NCBI GenBank assembly: GCA_964490835.1
Contig: CAZBEA010000001.1
Location: 1 to 49,474 of the forward strand
Direction: 5' to 3'
From: CAZBEA01 sp964490835
Lineage (GTDB): Bacteria; Patescibacteriota; Microgenomatia; Levybacterales; GWA1-39-11
DNA length: 49,474 nucleotides
The first letter of the stretch is position 1, and the number at the start of each line of letters is the position of its first letter. Position numbers and translations under genes: made by a program. Positions 32,089 through 39,413 of the stretch are shown piece after piece. The notes beneath the pieces are model-generated. The model saw nothing but the letters and a program-made list of their open reading frames with translations, was not told the origin of the DNA and did not search any database.

Positions 32089-32421
32089 CTAGAAAAGCAG
32101 TTCAAACCACTTCTTCCAGTTTGGAGTATTCTCTACCAATTCTTCAAATTCCCGTTCTTCAGGTGGAGGTGCAAGAATAACATATTCATCTTTCTGGACC
32201 AGACCTAACTCGTTGCGTGCCTCTTCTTTAATAAACTCGTCGGTCTGCACAAATTGGAGCCTTTCTTTCAAAAAAGCATTTTTTTTTGCATTTTCATTTA
32301 GTTCGCTTTGTAAAATTTCTGCTTTTTTTATTGACTCTGTAGAATCCTTTATCTGAAAGATAATCCGATAAATTGCGATTAAAAGTAATGCGATTATTCC
32401 AATTAAAATTAACTTTTTCAT
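32089..32421 (-). CDS. FtsB/DivIC-like septum formation protein
   Basis: 110 residues from ATG 32421. A short basic N-terminus and single transmembrane helix (3-22) precede a coiled coil (about 30-58) and the family motif IKEEARNELGLVQKDEYVI (about 64-82); a Pro/Glu-rich tail follows. It belongs to the FtsB/DivIC family that bridges the divisome and activates septal synthesis. TATAAT (32448-32453, minus) ends 5 nt before an in-frame TTG at 32442 and 26 nt before the ATG, so either could be used; ATG is chosen as the better codon and family start. Confidence 0.85.
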   Translation of the reverse strand: MKKLILIGIIALLLIAIYRIIFQIKDSTESIKKAEILQSELNENAKKNAFLKERLQFVQTDEFIKEEARNELGLVQKDEYVILAPPPEEREFEELVENTPNWKKWFELLF

Positions 32422-32447
32422 TATTGACAAAGCTACAGGCAACTGAT

Positions 32448-32453
32448 ATTATA
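32448..32453 (-). promoter_or_regulatory. -10 box TATAAT of the FtsB/DivIC-like gene
   Basis: A perfect TATAAT on the minus strand. The same AT-rich stretch read forward (TATTAT, 32447-32452) could serve the recombinase gene on the plus strand. Confidence 0.45.
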
Positions 32454-32468
32454 GGCTCTTAACACACC

Positions 32469-33353
32469 ATGAATCAAATGGCAAACGGTACAAATCCAAT
32501 AAAGATGCGTGACGCGCACAGTGAATTTCAGAATTATCTGAAAGGCAAAAAGCGTGCTTCAGCTACTATTCTCGCATACGGCAAGGATATTGATCAATTA
32601 GTAAGCTTTTTGGAAGACCTGAACAAGCATAATGTTCATGAGGTTTCAAGCAGCGACATTCAGGCATTTCTAACCAAACTTCAAGGCGACGGGTACACCC
32701 CCAAATCACTGTCACGCAAACTCAATTCGACTCGAACATTCTATCGATATCTTAAAATCTCGGAAATGGTAACAGATGACCCGTCTCTCATAGTTGAGCA
32801 TCCAAAATATGAACTTAACCCGCCTCGAATATTAACACCGCTTGAGTATCGAGCTCTCAGAGACGCAGCTTCAAGTGACGGAAGGATTTATGCGATTATC
32901 GAAGTTCTCCTCCAAACCGGAATTAGAATCGGTGAGCTCGCAAATCTCCGAACGAGTGACATCAGAACAAGTACGCTTTTTATTAGAGCTCAAGAAGGTC
33001 ATCCTGAGCGCGAGGTCCCGATGAATAAAAGAGCATCGGATGCGCTGGACCGATACATAAAAACACGACCTCAAACTTCAGATGATCATGTGTTTGTCAC
33101 CAAAACAGGGAAACCCTTTTTAGTCCGAAACATACGAGATGCGATTGAGCGATATTTTAGAAAAGCAGGAATTGAGAATGCCAAAATTAACGATCTGCGC
33201 CATACATTTGTTGCACATCATTTGAAGAACGGTGTTTCGATTATTTTTCTTTCGAAGGTACTCGGACACAAAAGACTCTCTTCGACCGAAAGATATCTCC
33301 AATTCATCAAAGATAACAAGTCAGGTAACACTACCAATCTTCTCGAGCTGTAA
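32469..33353 (+). CDS. Tyrosine recombinase, XerC/XerD-like, atypical active site
   Basis: 294 residues: an N-terminal SAM-like core-binding domain (about 15-105) and a C-terminal catalytic domain. Seen are R153 (TGIRIGELANL), R244 (NDLRHTF), H267 (LGHKRLSS) and nucleophile Y276 (STERYLQF). The usual His three residues before the second Arg is N241, and the beta-hairpin lysine position appears to be E176 (AQEGHPEREVP). The protein otherwise has the length and layout of chromosome-dimer resolvases. It could be XerC-like with lowered activity, or a partner subunit. No att site or phage gene is nearby. Confidence 0.88.
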   Translation: MNQMANGTNPIKMRDAHSEFQNYLKGKKRASATILAYGKDIDQLVSFLEDLNKHNVHEVSSSDIQAFLTKLQGDGYTPKSLSRKLNSTRTFYRYLKISEMVTDDPSLIVEHPKYELNPPRILTPLEYRALRDAASSDGRIYAIIEVLLQTGIRIGELANLRTSDIRTSTLFIRAQEGHPEREVPMNKRASDALDRYIKTRPQTSDDHVFVTKTGKPFLVRNIRDAIERYFRKAGIENAKINDLRHTFVAHHLKNGVSIIFLSKVLGHKRLSSTERYLQFIKDNKSGNTTNLLEL

Positions 33354-33412
33354 TTTCCGGCACCAAATTCGCGTCAAAACTTGCATTTTTTTAGCCTTTT
33401 ATGCATAAATTG

Positions 33413-33967
33413 ATGTATATGACCGAATCTGCTCATCACGATCATCATCCCGCAGAGCATCGACACCATGAAGATACAATTCGAACTCTTCTCTCCTGGA
33501 GTGCGCCGGGCAGACCTTACACAAAAAAGGGTAGGGAGTTTTATGCCTCAGTAATTCTTCTTGTTCTTCTTATAAGTATTATTTTGTTTCTATTTCATGA
33601 GTACGTTTTAATGCTCACTGTTTTTGCACTCACTTTTTTGTCGCTTGCGCTGGCGTCTGTTGCTCCGCGAGATTTTCATTACCGCATTAGTAATCAGGGA
33701 GTGAAATTTGAGGATAACTTTTTTTTATGGAAAGAATTGTATGATTTTTACTTTAAGAGAATTTCCGGAATGGACGTTTTGGTTATTCGTACCGAGGCGT
33801 ATATTCCAGGTGAAATACAAATGTGTCTTGGGGACTTGAGTCGCGAACACGTGAAGCAGGTTCTTGTTAAATACCTTCCGTACAGAGAGTACGTCAAAAG
33901 AACCTTTGTCGAGTCATCGGGCGATTGGCTAGCGAGAAACTTTCCTCTCGAGAAAAAGTCGGAATAA
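33413..33967 (+). CDS. Membrane protein with His-rich N-terminus and PH-like C-terminus, unknown
   Basis: About 184 residues. The N-terminus is His-rich (HHDHHPAEHRHHED), two close transmembrane segments lie at about 44-63 and 64-85, and the cytoplasmic part (HYRISNQGVKFEDNFFLWKELYDFYF) resembles bacterial PH-like membrane proteins in which a short beta domain follows two helices. No specific family is claimed. Start candidates are ATG 33413 (TATGCA ending 7 nt before) and ATG 33419. Confidence 0.7.
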   Translation: MYMTESAHHDHHPAEHRHHEDTIRTLLSWSAPGRPYTKKGREFYASVILLVLLISIILFLFHEYVLMLTVFALTFLSLALASVAPRDFHYRISNQGVKFEDNFFLWKELYDFYFKRISGMDVLVIRTEAYIPGEIQMCLGDLSREHVKQVLVKYLPYREYVKRTFVESSGDWLARNFPLEKKSE

Positions 33968-34025
33968 TTGCGAACTTTCTTCAAATCGAATACAATACTC
34001 TAGCTTGTTTTACAATAAAAGAAGT

Positions 34026-34098
34026 GCGCTTGTAGCTTAATGGATAGAGCATTGGATTGCGGATCCAAAGGTTGTGGGTTCGACTCCCGCCAGGCGCG
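34026..34098 (+). tRNA. tRNA-Arg (GCG)
   Basis: Acceptor GCGCTTG/CAGGCGC, D-stem AGCT...GAGC, anticodon stem TTGGA/TCCAA with loop TTGCGGA giving GCG (reads CGC and CGU), T-arm GTGGG-TTCGACT-CCCGC, discriminator G. GCG replaces the usual inosine-modified ACG. Confidence 0.93.
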
Positions 34099-34199
34099 CA
34101 TTTCATAAGTAAAAGCTTTTTTACACTTTGGTTTATTGAAATTTTTACGAAAGGAAAGCCTAATATGGTTTAGAGTGAGAGACATATTAGGTTTTGCTG

Positions 34200-34283
34200 G
34201 GAGGGTTGGTCCGAGTGGTTTAAGGCGCGAAACTCGAAATTTCGTCCCGCAAGGGAACACAGGTTCGAATCCTGTACCCTCCG
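34200..34283 (+). tRNA. tRNA-Ser (CGA)
   Basis: A class II tRNA of 84 nt: acceptor GGAGGGT/ACCCTCC, anticodon loop CTCGAAA giving CGA, long variable arm GTCCCGCAAGGGAAC, T-arm ACAGG-TTCGAAT-CCTGT, discriminator G. Confidence 0.95.
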
Positions 34284-34356
34284 CACGTTCGCTTTGTTCG
34301 GTACAGGTAGTAACAGGCACGACTGAAGTACTGCCCAAGCGAGCAGCATAATTTTT

Positions 34357-35553
34357 ATGGATATATACGAACGCTCTATACAGTTTCACAAAAAGAAAAA
34401 AGGTAAATTAGAAGTTAAATCAAAAGTAGCTATCAGGACAAAGGACGATTTGTCTTTAGTTTACACCCCCGGAGTTGCCGGAGTTTCAAAAGCTATTGCC
34501 GAAGATCCGCTGCGGGCATACGACTTGACGATTAAAAATAATGCGGTAGCAATTATTTCCGATGGATCTGCGGTGCTTGGACTCGGGAATATCGGGCCCT
34601 ATGCGGCAATTCCCGTTATGGAAGGGAAAGCAATTCTTTTTAAGGAATATGCGCGAATCGATGCATTCCCAATTACCGTACAAACGCAAAATCCATTCGA
34701 GGTGATCAATTTGGTCAAAAACATTGCTCCTGTTTTTGGTGGAATAAATCTGGAAGATATTGCCGCTCCAAGATGTTTTGAAATAGAAGATGCACTGCAA
34801 GATATAGGAATTCCGGTGTTTCATGATGATCAGCATGGGACGGCAATTGTGTTGCTTGCAGCACTTATTAATGCGGCAAAATTGGCTGGGAAAAAACTGA
34901 CTGATTTGCGTGTCGTAATTAATGGTGCAGGAGCTGCCGGGACTGCCATTGCAAATCTATTGCTTTGTGTCGGTCATGATCCAAAAATTTGCGAACCGGT
35001 CAAAGAGATTATCGTTTGTGACTCCGGAGGTGTAATACATAAAACTCGTCCCGACATACAAAATAACGCGTGGAAAATGAGGCTTGCATCGATTACCAAT
35101 AGGGGAGATAAGTCCGGTACTCTTCAAGAAGCGCTCGTTGGGGCAGACGTTTTTATCGGGGTTAGCACAGGGAACGTTTTAAAATCGACATGGATTAAGA
35201 AAATGGCAGAGAGACCTATTATTCTTGCAATGGCAAACCCAATTCCCGAAATTATGCCCGATGTCGCAAAGAAAGCCGGTGCTTTTATTGTAGGAACCGG
35301 GAGAAGCGATTTTCCAAATCAGGTAAATAATGTTCTTGCTTTTCCGGGAGTCTTCAGGGGTGCGCTCGACGCGAGGGCAAAAGTAATCACAAATCATATG
35401 AAAATTTTGGCAGCATTTGCTCTTGCAAAGACTGTAAAGAACCCAACTGTCGATGAAATTCTTCCGTCTCCCCTTGATAAAACTGTGGCTCCGGCTATAG
35501 CGCGCGCTGTTGCCAAGGCATATCAAGAAGACCTTGCACTCGGAATGGCTTAA
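34357..35553 (+). CDS. NAD(P)-dependent malic enzyme, short bacterial type
   Basis: 398 residues, the short form without a phosphotransacetylase tail. Signature blocks: SLVYTPGVAGVSKAI (catalytic Tyr), TIKNNAVAIISDGSAVLGLG, KEYARIDAFP (catalytic Lys region), FHDDQHGTAIV (metal Asp residues) and Rossmann INGAGAAGTAIANLLL. It decarboxylates malate to pyruvate with NAD(P)H production. It follows two tRNA genes and may be reached by their transcript; a CATAAT lies only 4 nt before the ATG. Confidence 0.96.
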   Translation: MDIYERSIQFHKKKKGKLEVKSKVAIRTKDDLSLVYTPGVAGVSKAIAEDPLRAYDLTIKNNAVAIISDGSAVLGLGNIGPYAAIPVMEGKAILFKEYARIDAFPITVQTQNPFEVINLVKNIAPVFGGINLEDIAAPRCFEIEDALQDIGIPVFHDDQHGTAIVLLAALINAAKLAGKKLTDLRVVINGAGAAGTAIANLLLCVGHDPKICEPVKEIIVCDSGGVIHKTRPDIQNNAWKMRLASITNRGDKSGTLQEALVGADVFIGVSTGNVLKSTWIKKMAERPIILAMANPIPEIMPDVAKKAGAFIVGTGRSDFPNQVNNVLAFPGVFRGALDARAKVITNHMKILAAFALAKTVKNPTVDEILPSPLDKTVAPAIARAVAKAYQEDLALGMA

Positions 35554-35591
35554 ATCCCAAAACCTTTTCTTGAATTATAGTCACACAGTGA

Positions 35592-35597
35592 TAGAAT
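35592..35597 (+). promoter_or_regulatory. -10 box TAGAAT of the 96-residue protein gene
   Basis: TAGAAT ends 7 nt before ATG 35605. Confidence 0.55.
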
Positions 35598-35604
35598 TAT
35601 CGTT

Positions 35605-35895
35605 ATGCGATTTTCACCTGAGGGTATACCAAATTGTGGAGCGGATGTAGCGACATGGTCAACCGGAGTTGTGGACCCCGAATCCCCAATCTTTGACAGA
35701 AAAGGCTCCGCAGACTTCGCAGCATTAGTAAGTTGTGAAGGGTGTCCTCTGGATAACAAGGAATTTCCGAGCGAGGAAGTGCCGGTTGTTACGGATCTAA
35801 AACTTCAAGAATTTTTGGAAGCAAACTGTCCAAAATCTTCCTCACAAAGGCCTCGGTTTGACATGTCGTTCACCGAGTTGCCACCAAAGCAATAG
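35605..35895 (+). CDS. Hypothetical small cysteine-containing protein (96 aa)
   Basis: Not recognised. Soluble, acidic, Pro-rich, with four Cys (CGADVA, CEGC, and NCPKSS near the C-terminus). CxxC in SCEGCPLD could bind metal or be redox active, but only three cysteines are well spaced for a site. TAGAAT at a leaderless distance and tight packing against the NUDIX gene (18 nt) support expression. No function is inferred. Confidence 0.6.
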   Translation: MRFSPEGIPNCGADVATWSTGVVDPESPIFDRKGSADFAALVSCEGCPLDNKEFPSEEVPVVTDLKLQEFLEANCPKSSSQRPRFDMSFTELPPKQ

Positions 35896-35901
35896 CTCGG
35901 T

Positions 35902-35907
35902 TAGAAT
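35902..35907 (+). promoter_or_regulatory. -10 box TAGAAT of the NUDIX gene
   Basis: TAGAAT ends 6 nt before ATG 35914. Confidence 0.55.
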
Positions 35908-35913
35908 AGAAGT

Positions 35914-36348
35914 ATGAAATTTGAATTTTCTGCGGGAGGAATTGTTTTTAGAAAAGAAGATTCCCGGTTACTTATTCTTGTTTCGCAGCATTCTCAGCAT
36001 CATGGATGGGTTTTCCCAAAAGGATTTATTGGAGACACAATTGAAGGGGAGAGTAAGGAAAGTACTGCGGTTCGTGAGGTAAAGGAAGAGACGGGAATTG
36101 AAGCCGAAATTGTGGAAAAGCTGACTCCGGTTACGTATTGGTATGTAATGGATGGGGAGAAGAGAAAAAAAACCGTTTACTACTACATTATGAAGCATTT
36201 AGGAGGAAATATAGACCAGCGCGATCATGAGATGGAAGCGGTAGAGTGGTTGCCGGTAGACAAGGTTATGGAGAGGCTCTCTTACGAAAGCGATAAGAAG
36301 GTGTATGAAGAAGCATTTCCTTTGATCGAGCGTATTGCAAATTCATAG
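35914..36348 (+). CDS. NUDIX hydrolase
   Basis: 144 residues. The Nudix box is complete: G-x5-E-x7-REVKEETGI within GDTIEGESKESTAVREVKEE. N-terminal SAGGIVFRKED and WVFPKGFI are typical of diadenosine polyphosphate (Ap4A)-type or related small NUDIX enzymes (PKGxx variant of the box lead-in). The substrate cannot be fixed from sequence. Own promoter (TAGAAT, 6 nt before ATG). Confidence 0.93.
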   Translation: MKFEFSAGGIVFRKEDSRLLILVSQHSQHHGWVFPKGFIGDTIEGESKESTAVREVKEETGIEAEIVEKLTPVTYWYVMDGEKRKKTVYYYIMKHLGGNIDQRDHEMEAVEWLPVDKVMERLSYESDKKVYEEAFPLIERIANS

Positions 36349-36399
36349 GTCTTGATTCATAATTCAACCTCATAAGGCTTGCCCTGAGCGCAAACGAAG

Positions 36400-36486
36400 G
36401 GAGGGGTCGCATAGTGGCCTAGTGCGAGCGCTTGGAAAGTGCTTGTCGCCGCAAGGTGACCGGGAGTTCGAATCTCCCCCCCTCCG
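36400..36486 (+). tRNA. tRNA-Ser (GGA)
   Basis: A class II tRNA of 87 nt: acceptor GGAGGGG/CCCCTCC, anticodon stem AGCGC/GTGCT with loop TTGGAAA giving GGA, long variable arm GTCGCCGCAAGGTGAC, T-arm GGGAG-TTCGAAT-CTCCC, discriminator G. Confidence 0.95.
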
Positions 36487-36506
36487 CAGTTGCCACGTTT
36501 GTGAGA

Positions 36507-38030
36507 ATGAAATTTGTTGATCTATTCCACCTGCCTAAAATACCTCGCTACATATTATTAATAGTTGGTATTACCTTTGTCTTTTGTGTATCGATTGCTC
36601 TTGATATAACTCCGCTTTTAAGAGGTCCAGAGGTATGGCCATTTGGGTGGAGGTGGGAATACTCGTTCACCAATACTTTGTGGAAATTGCCAATCCCAAT
36701 TATTGCTGCTTCGATAATTTTTTATTTTTTTGCACGGTACGATGGAAGAACTGAATTCATAAAACATAATGAAAAGAAAATACTATTTCTATTCGTTTTT
36801 CTCGGATATTTTTTTCTTTTGTCAGTATTTCACTACAGCAGAGCAGGAGTTCCGGTTCTGCTTCACAGAATTATTCATCAGGAAATAAATGGTTATTTTA
36901 CAGAATCACTCAGTGTTACAAATCCCTTTGAATATCTAAAAAGTTATGCAGATATGCTTCCAACAAATGTGGGGCATGCAGTTAGTCACCCTGCAGGTTC
37001 TGTGCTTTGGTTTTGGGCTGCTAATCAAACAATCGAGAAAATACCTTACATCTCACATATTGGTAATTCTTTGGTTCCCGGAAGTGATACGGTTAGAATT
37101 TTATGGTTTGAGATGACAGCCCACGAACGAACCGCCGCGCTTTTTCATGCTATGGCAATACCTCTCCTGTCTTTTTTTACGCTTTTTCCGCTCTATTATC
37201 TTGTAAAGTATCTCTGTGGAGTGAACGTTGCTTTTAGGTCTGCCGTTTTCTACCTGTTTCTTCCGAACCTGATATTTTTTTCCCCAATCAACGATGTGTT
37301 GTTACCGCTGTTTGGTTTTGGGTCGCTGTATTTTGGAATAAAGGGTGTGGGGTGGTTCAGAAAAACACTGTCGGGTTTTATTTTATCTATTGGAGTATTT
37401 ATGAGTTTGTCTTTATTCCCATTTGTAATAGTTTTATTCATATACCACTTCATCCGGTTTTTGAAAAAAAATTTCACTCTTACCTTTTTTATACTCGAGG
37501 CGGTCTATTTTCTCTCCGGTTTTCTTTTATTGCCCTTTTTTCTTTTGATCTTTTTCCATTACAATTCAATCGAAGTAGCATACGTTGCCGCAAGTGTGCT
37601 TCCGGTTCGCCCTTATGCTGTCTGGGTATTTTACACATTTTATGACTTTTTTGTTTACACAGGGATACCTGCATCTATTTTGTACCTTGCAAGTATAAAG
37701 AATGTCTTAAGTGAGGTAAAAACAAAGACTCCAGAGCGAATAAATGTTTTTCTAGCAGCTTTTACTATTACGTTTCTACTATTGATTCTTTCGGGAAAAG
37801 TTCAAGGAGAAATCGGTAGAATATGGATGATATTTTCGCCATTTCTCATAATCTTTGCTTCATACGTTGTAACGAGTAAAATACGGTTTTCAAAAAAAGC
37901 GTTTTTAATTATTCTAGTGATACAGCTTGTTCAAATCCTTGTTATGCAGGAGTTTTGGTTGATGGCAGAGTATGGTGATGAAAAGATAGTTCCGTTGAAT
38001 TGTTTTTTTCGATCTCAGGTTTGTTTGTGA
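36507..38030 (+). CDS. Polytopic membrane glycosyltransferase-like protein (PMT/ArnT-like)
   Basis: 507 residues with about eleven hydrophobic segments. The first extracellular loop after segment one contains RGPEVWPFGWRWEY (39-52); the VSHPAGSVLWFW block (159-170) resembles the conserved THPPGP-type motif of lipid-linked-sugar-dependent GT-C glycosyltransferases. It would use polyprenyl-phosphate sugars on the outer face of the membrane. ATG 36507 lies just after tRNA-Ser; the frame is open into the tRNA, which cannot be coding. No -10 is seen before it, so it may be transcribed with the tRNA. Confidence 0.75.
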   Translation: MKFVDLFHLPKIPRYILLIVGITFVFCVSIALDITPLLRGPEVWPFGWRWEYSFTNTLWKLPIPIIAASIIFYFFARYDGRTEFIKHNEKKILFLFVFLGYFFLLSVFHYSRAGVPVLLHRIIHQEINGYFTESLSVTNPFEYLKSYADMLPTNVGHAVSHPAGSVLWFWAANQTIEKIPYISHIGNSLVPGSDTVRILWFEMTAHERTAALFHAMAIPLLSFFTLFPLYYLVKYLCGVNVAFRSAVFYLFLPNLIFFSPINDVLLPLFGFGSLYFGIKGVGWFRKTLSGFILSIGVFMSLSLFPFVIVLFIYHFIRFLKKNFTLTFFILEAVYFLSGFLLLPFFLLIFFHYNSIEVAYVAASVLPVRPYAVWVFYTFYDFFVYTGIPASILYLASIKNVLSEVKTKTPERINVFLAAFTITFLLLILSGKVQGEIGRIWMIFSPFLIIFASYVVTSKIRFSKKAFLIILVIQLVQILVMQEFWLMAEYGDEKIVPLNCFFRSQVCL

Positions 38031-38039
38031 CCTAATTTT

Positions 38040-38405
38040 TTAGTTTGTGTATTTGGTCATTTGTGATATTTGAGAAGAAGCGTGGTCTATTTGGTCAATT
38101 ACGCGCTGTATGATTACAAAGCGATCTCCGAACGTGAGCCCCTGGATCGTTGAGCCGGAAAGAAATCCTGTTACCAGATCAGAGCGAATTATTCCCGTGA
38201 GCATAACAAAGATTACAAGCATCATACCGAAAATCATCCAATGGTGAAAATGAATACTGTGATTGGCGATAATAAGCCTTACTTCAGGCGAGAAGTGGAC
38301 ATTTTTGATACTAAAATGAGGAAGTCTTTTTCTAACAGGAGATCTGTGTGTGGAGGTTATGCTGAACAGGGCAAAGCCAATCACGCCCCCGAGGAATGTA
38401 TCCAT
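38040..38405 (-). CDS. Small membrane protein with conserved-looking His cluster, unknown
   Basis: 121 residues. Hydrophobic segments at 4-16 and about 56-73. Between them lies a His-rich motif, NHSIHFHHWMI (48-58), at the membrane edge, followed by a GLTFGDRFVII block (89-99). The His cluster suggests metal binding or a catalytic site near the membrane, but I do not recognise the family. ATG 38405 (rather than six codons upstream) has TAGCAT ending 8 nt before it. It is convergent with the glycosyltransferase-like gene, 9 nt apart. Confidence 0.65.
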   Translation of the reverse strand: MDTFLGGVIGFALFSITSTHRSPVRKRLPHFSIKNVHFSPEVRLIIANHSIHFHHWMIFGMMLVIFVMLTGIIRSDLVTGFLSGSTIQGLTFGDRFVIIQRVIDQIDHASSQISQMTKYTN

Positions 38406-38413
38406 ATTTTTTG

Positions 38414-38419
38414 ATGCTA
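38414..38419 (-). promoter_or_regulatory. -10 box TAGCAT of the His-cluster membrane protein gene
   Basis: TAGCAT on the minus strand ends 8 nt before ATG 38405. Confidence 0.4.
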
Positions 38420-38500
38420 GCAAACATACATTTTTTTGTCAAATTTCAAGGCTAATTTTAATTCAAATATGGTACAATAACGGTTGCGCGGGTTTTTCGC

Positions 38501-38573
38501 GGCTGGGTAGCTCAGCGGTTAGAGCACTGCATTCATAACGCAGCGGTCGTGGGTTCAATTCCCACCCCAGCTA
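38501..38573 (+). tRNA. tRNA-Met (CAT), elongator-like
   Basis: Acceptor GGCTGGG/CCCAGCT (G1-T72 wobble), D-arm with AGCGGTTAGAGC, anticodon loop TTCATAA giving CAT, T-arm GTGGG-TTCAATT-CCCAC, discriminator A. The lowest anticodon-stem pair is A-C. A lysidine-modified tRNA-Ile2 cannot be excluded by sequence alone. A TACAAT box lies at 38473-38478. Confidence 0.9.
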
Positions 38574-38624
38574 CATGTTCGCTTCGCTTGGCGCAGACAC
38601 AGTTTTCAACTCGCATTTATCTAC

Positions 38625-39413
38625 ATGAACACAAATCCAATTGGTATTTTTGACTCAGGTATCGGAGGATTGAGTATCCTACAAGAAGTAAAGAAACTCC
38701 TTCCCAACGAAAGCATTCTTTACCTTGCAGATTCTATGAACTGTCCCTATGGCGGCAGGTCGAAGGAGGAAGTCTACGAACTTGCCCGCACTAAAGTTTC
38801 CTACCTGTCCAGTCGTCATGTAAAACTTATTATCCTTGCTTGCAACACTGTAACGGTAACGTGTATTGACAGGCTGAGGGCAGATTTCCCAAATATTCCC
38901 ATCGTTGGAATCGTGCCTGTTGTGAAAAAAGCAGCTGAGCAAAGCAAGAGTAAAAAAATTGGCATTTTATCCACCTCAACGACCTCCAAGAGCGAGTATC
39001 AGGCCTCGCTTATTCAGTGCTATGCAGCAGATTGTGAAGTAATTTCAATTGGAACCGATGAATTGGTTCCTCCAATCGAAAAAGGCGAGACTGAAACTCA
39101 AGAGTTTGAGGGTATACTTGAGCAGACGCTTCGCCCGTTCAGAGATAGTCAAATTGACACGCTTGCCTTGGGATGTTCGCATTTCCCACTTGTTAAGGAA
39201 AAAATCCAGAGCATTGTTGGGAAAAATGTTGTAATCCTTGATTCCGGAGGAGCTGTGGCTCGTCATGTCCAACGAATCCTTCTGAAAGAAAATCTGGCAT
39301 CGGACAATATCCAGCCTCAATATGAATACATAACTTCAGGCAGCGTAGAGAGCTTTACAGATGCGATTCAGAATGTAATGGGCGAAAAGAATGCTACAAT
39401 ACGATCAATATGA
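38625..39413 (+). CDS. murI: Glutamate racemase
   Basis: 262 residues. IGIFDSGIGGLSIL carries D10; the two catalytic cysteines are C73 (LACNTVT) and C184 (LGCSHFPL). It converts L- to D-glutamate for peptidoglycan. The stop overlaps murD by 4 nt (ATGA), so D-glutamate production and its addition by MurD are translationally coupled. Transcription probably runs on from tRNA-Met. Confidence 0.97.
   Translation: MNTNPIGIFDSGIGGLSILQEVKKLLPNESILYLADSMNCPYGGRSKEEVYELARTKVSYLSSRHVKLIILACNTVTVTCIDRLRADFPNIPIVGIVPVVKKAAEQSKSKKIGILSTSTTSKSEYQASLIQCYAADCEVISIGTDELVPPIEKGETETQEFEGILEQTLRPFRDSQIDTLALGCSHFPLVKEKIQSIVGKNVVILDSGGAVARHVQRILLKENLASDNIQPQYEYITSGSVESFTDAIQNVMGEKNATIRSI

Noticed and set aside
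34284..34356. Shared GTTCGCTT(C/T)G motif after tRNA-Ser (34287) and tRNA-Met (38577)
   Set aside because: Only about 10 nt and two copies; may be chance or a weak processing signal.
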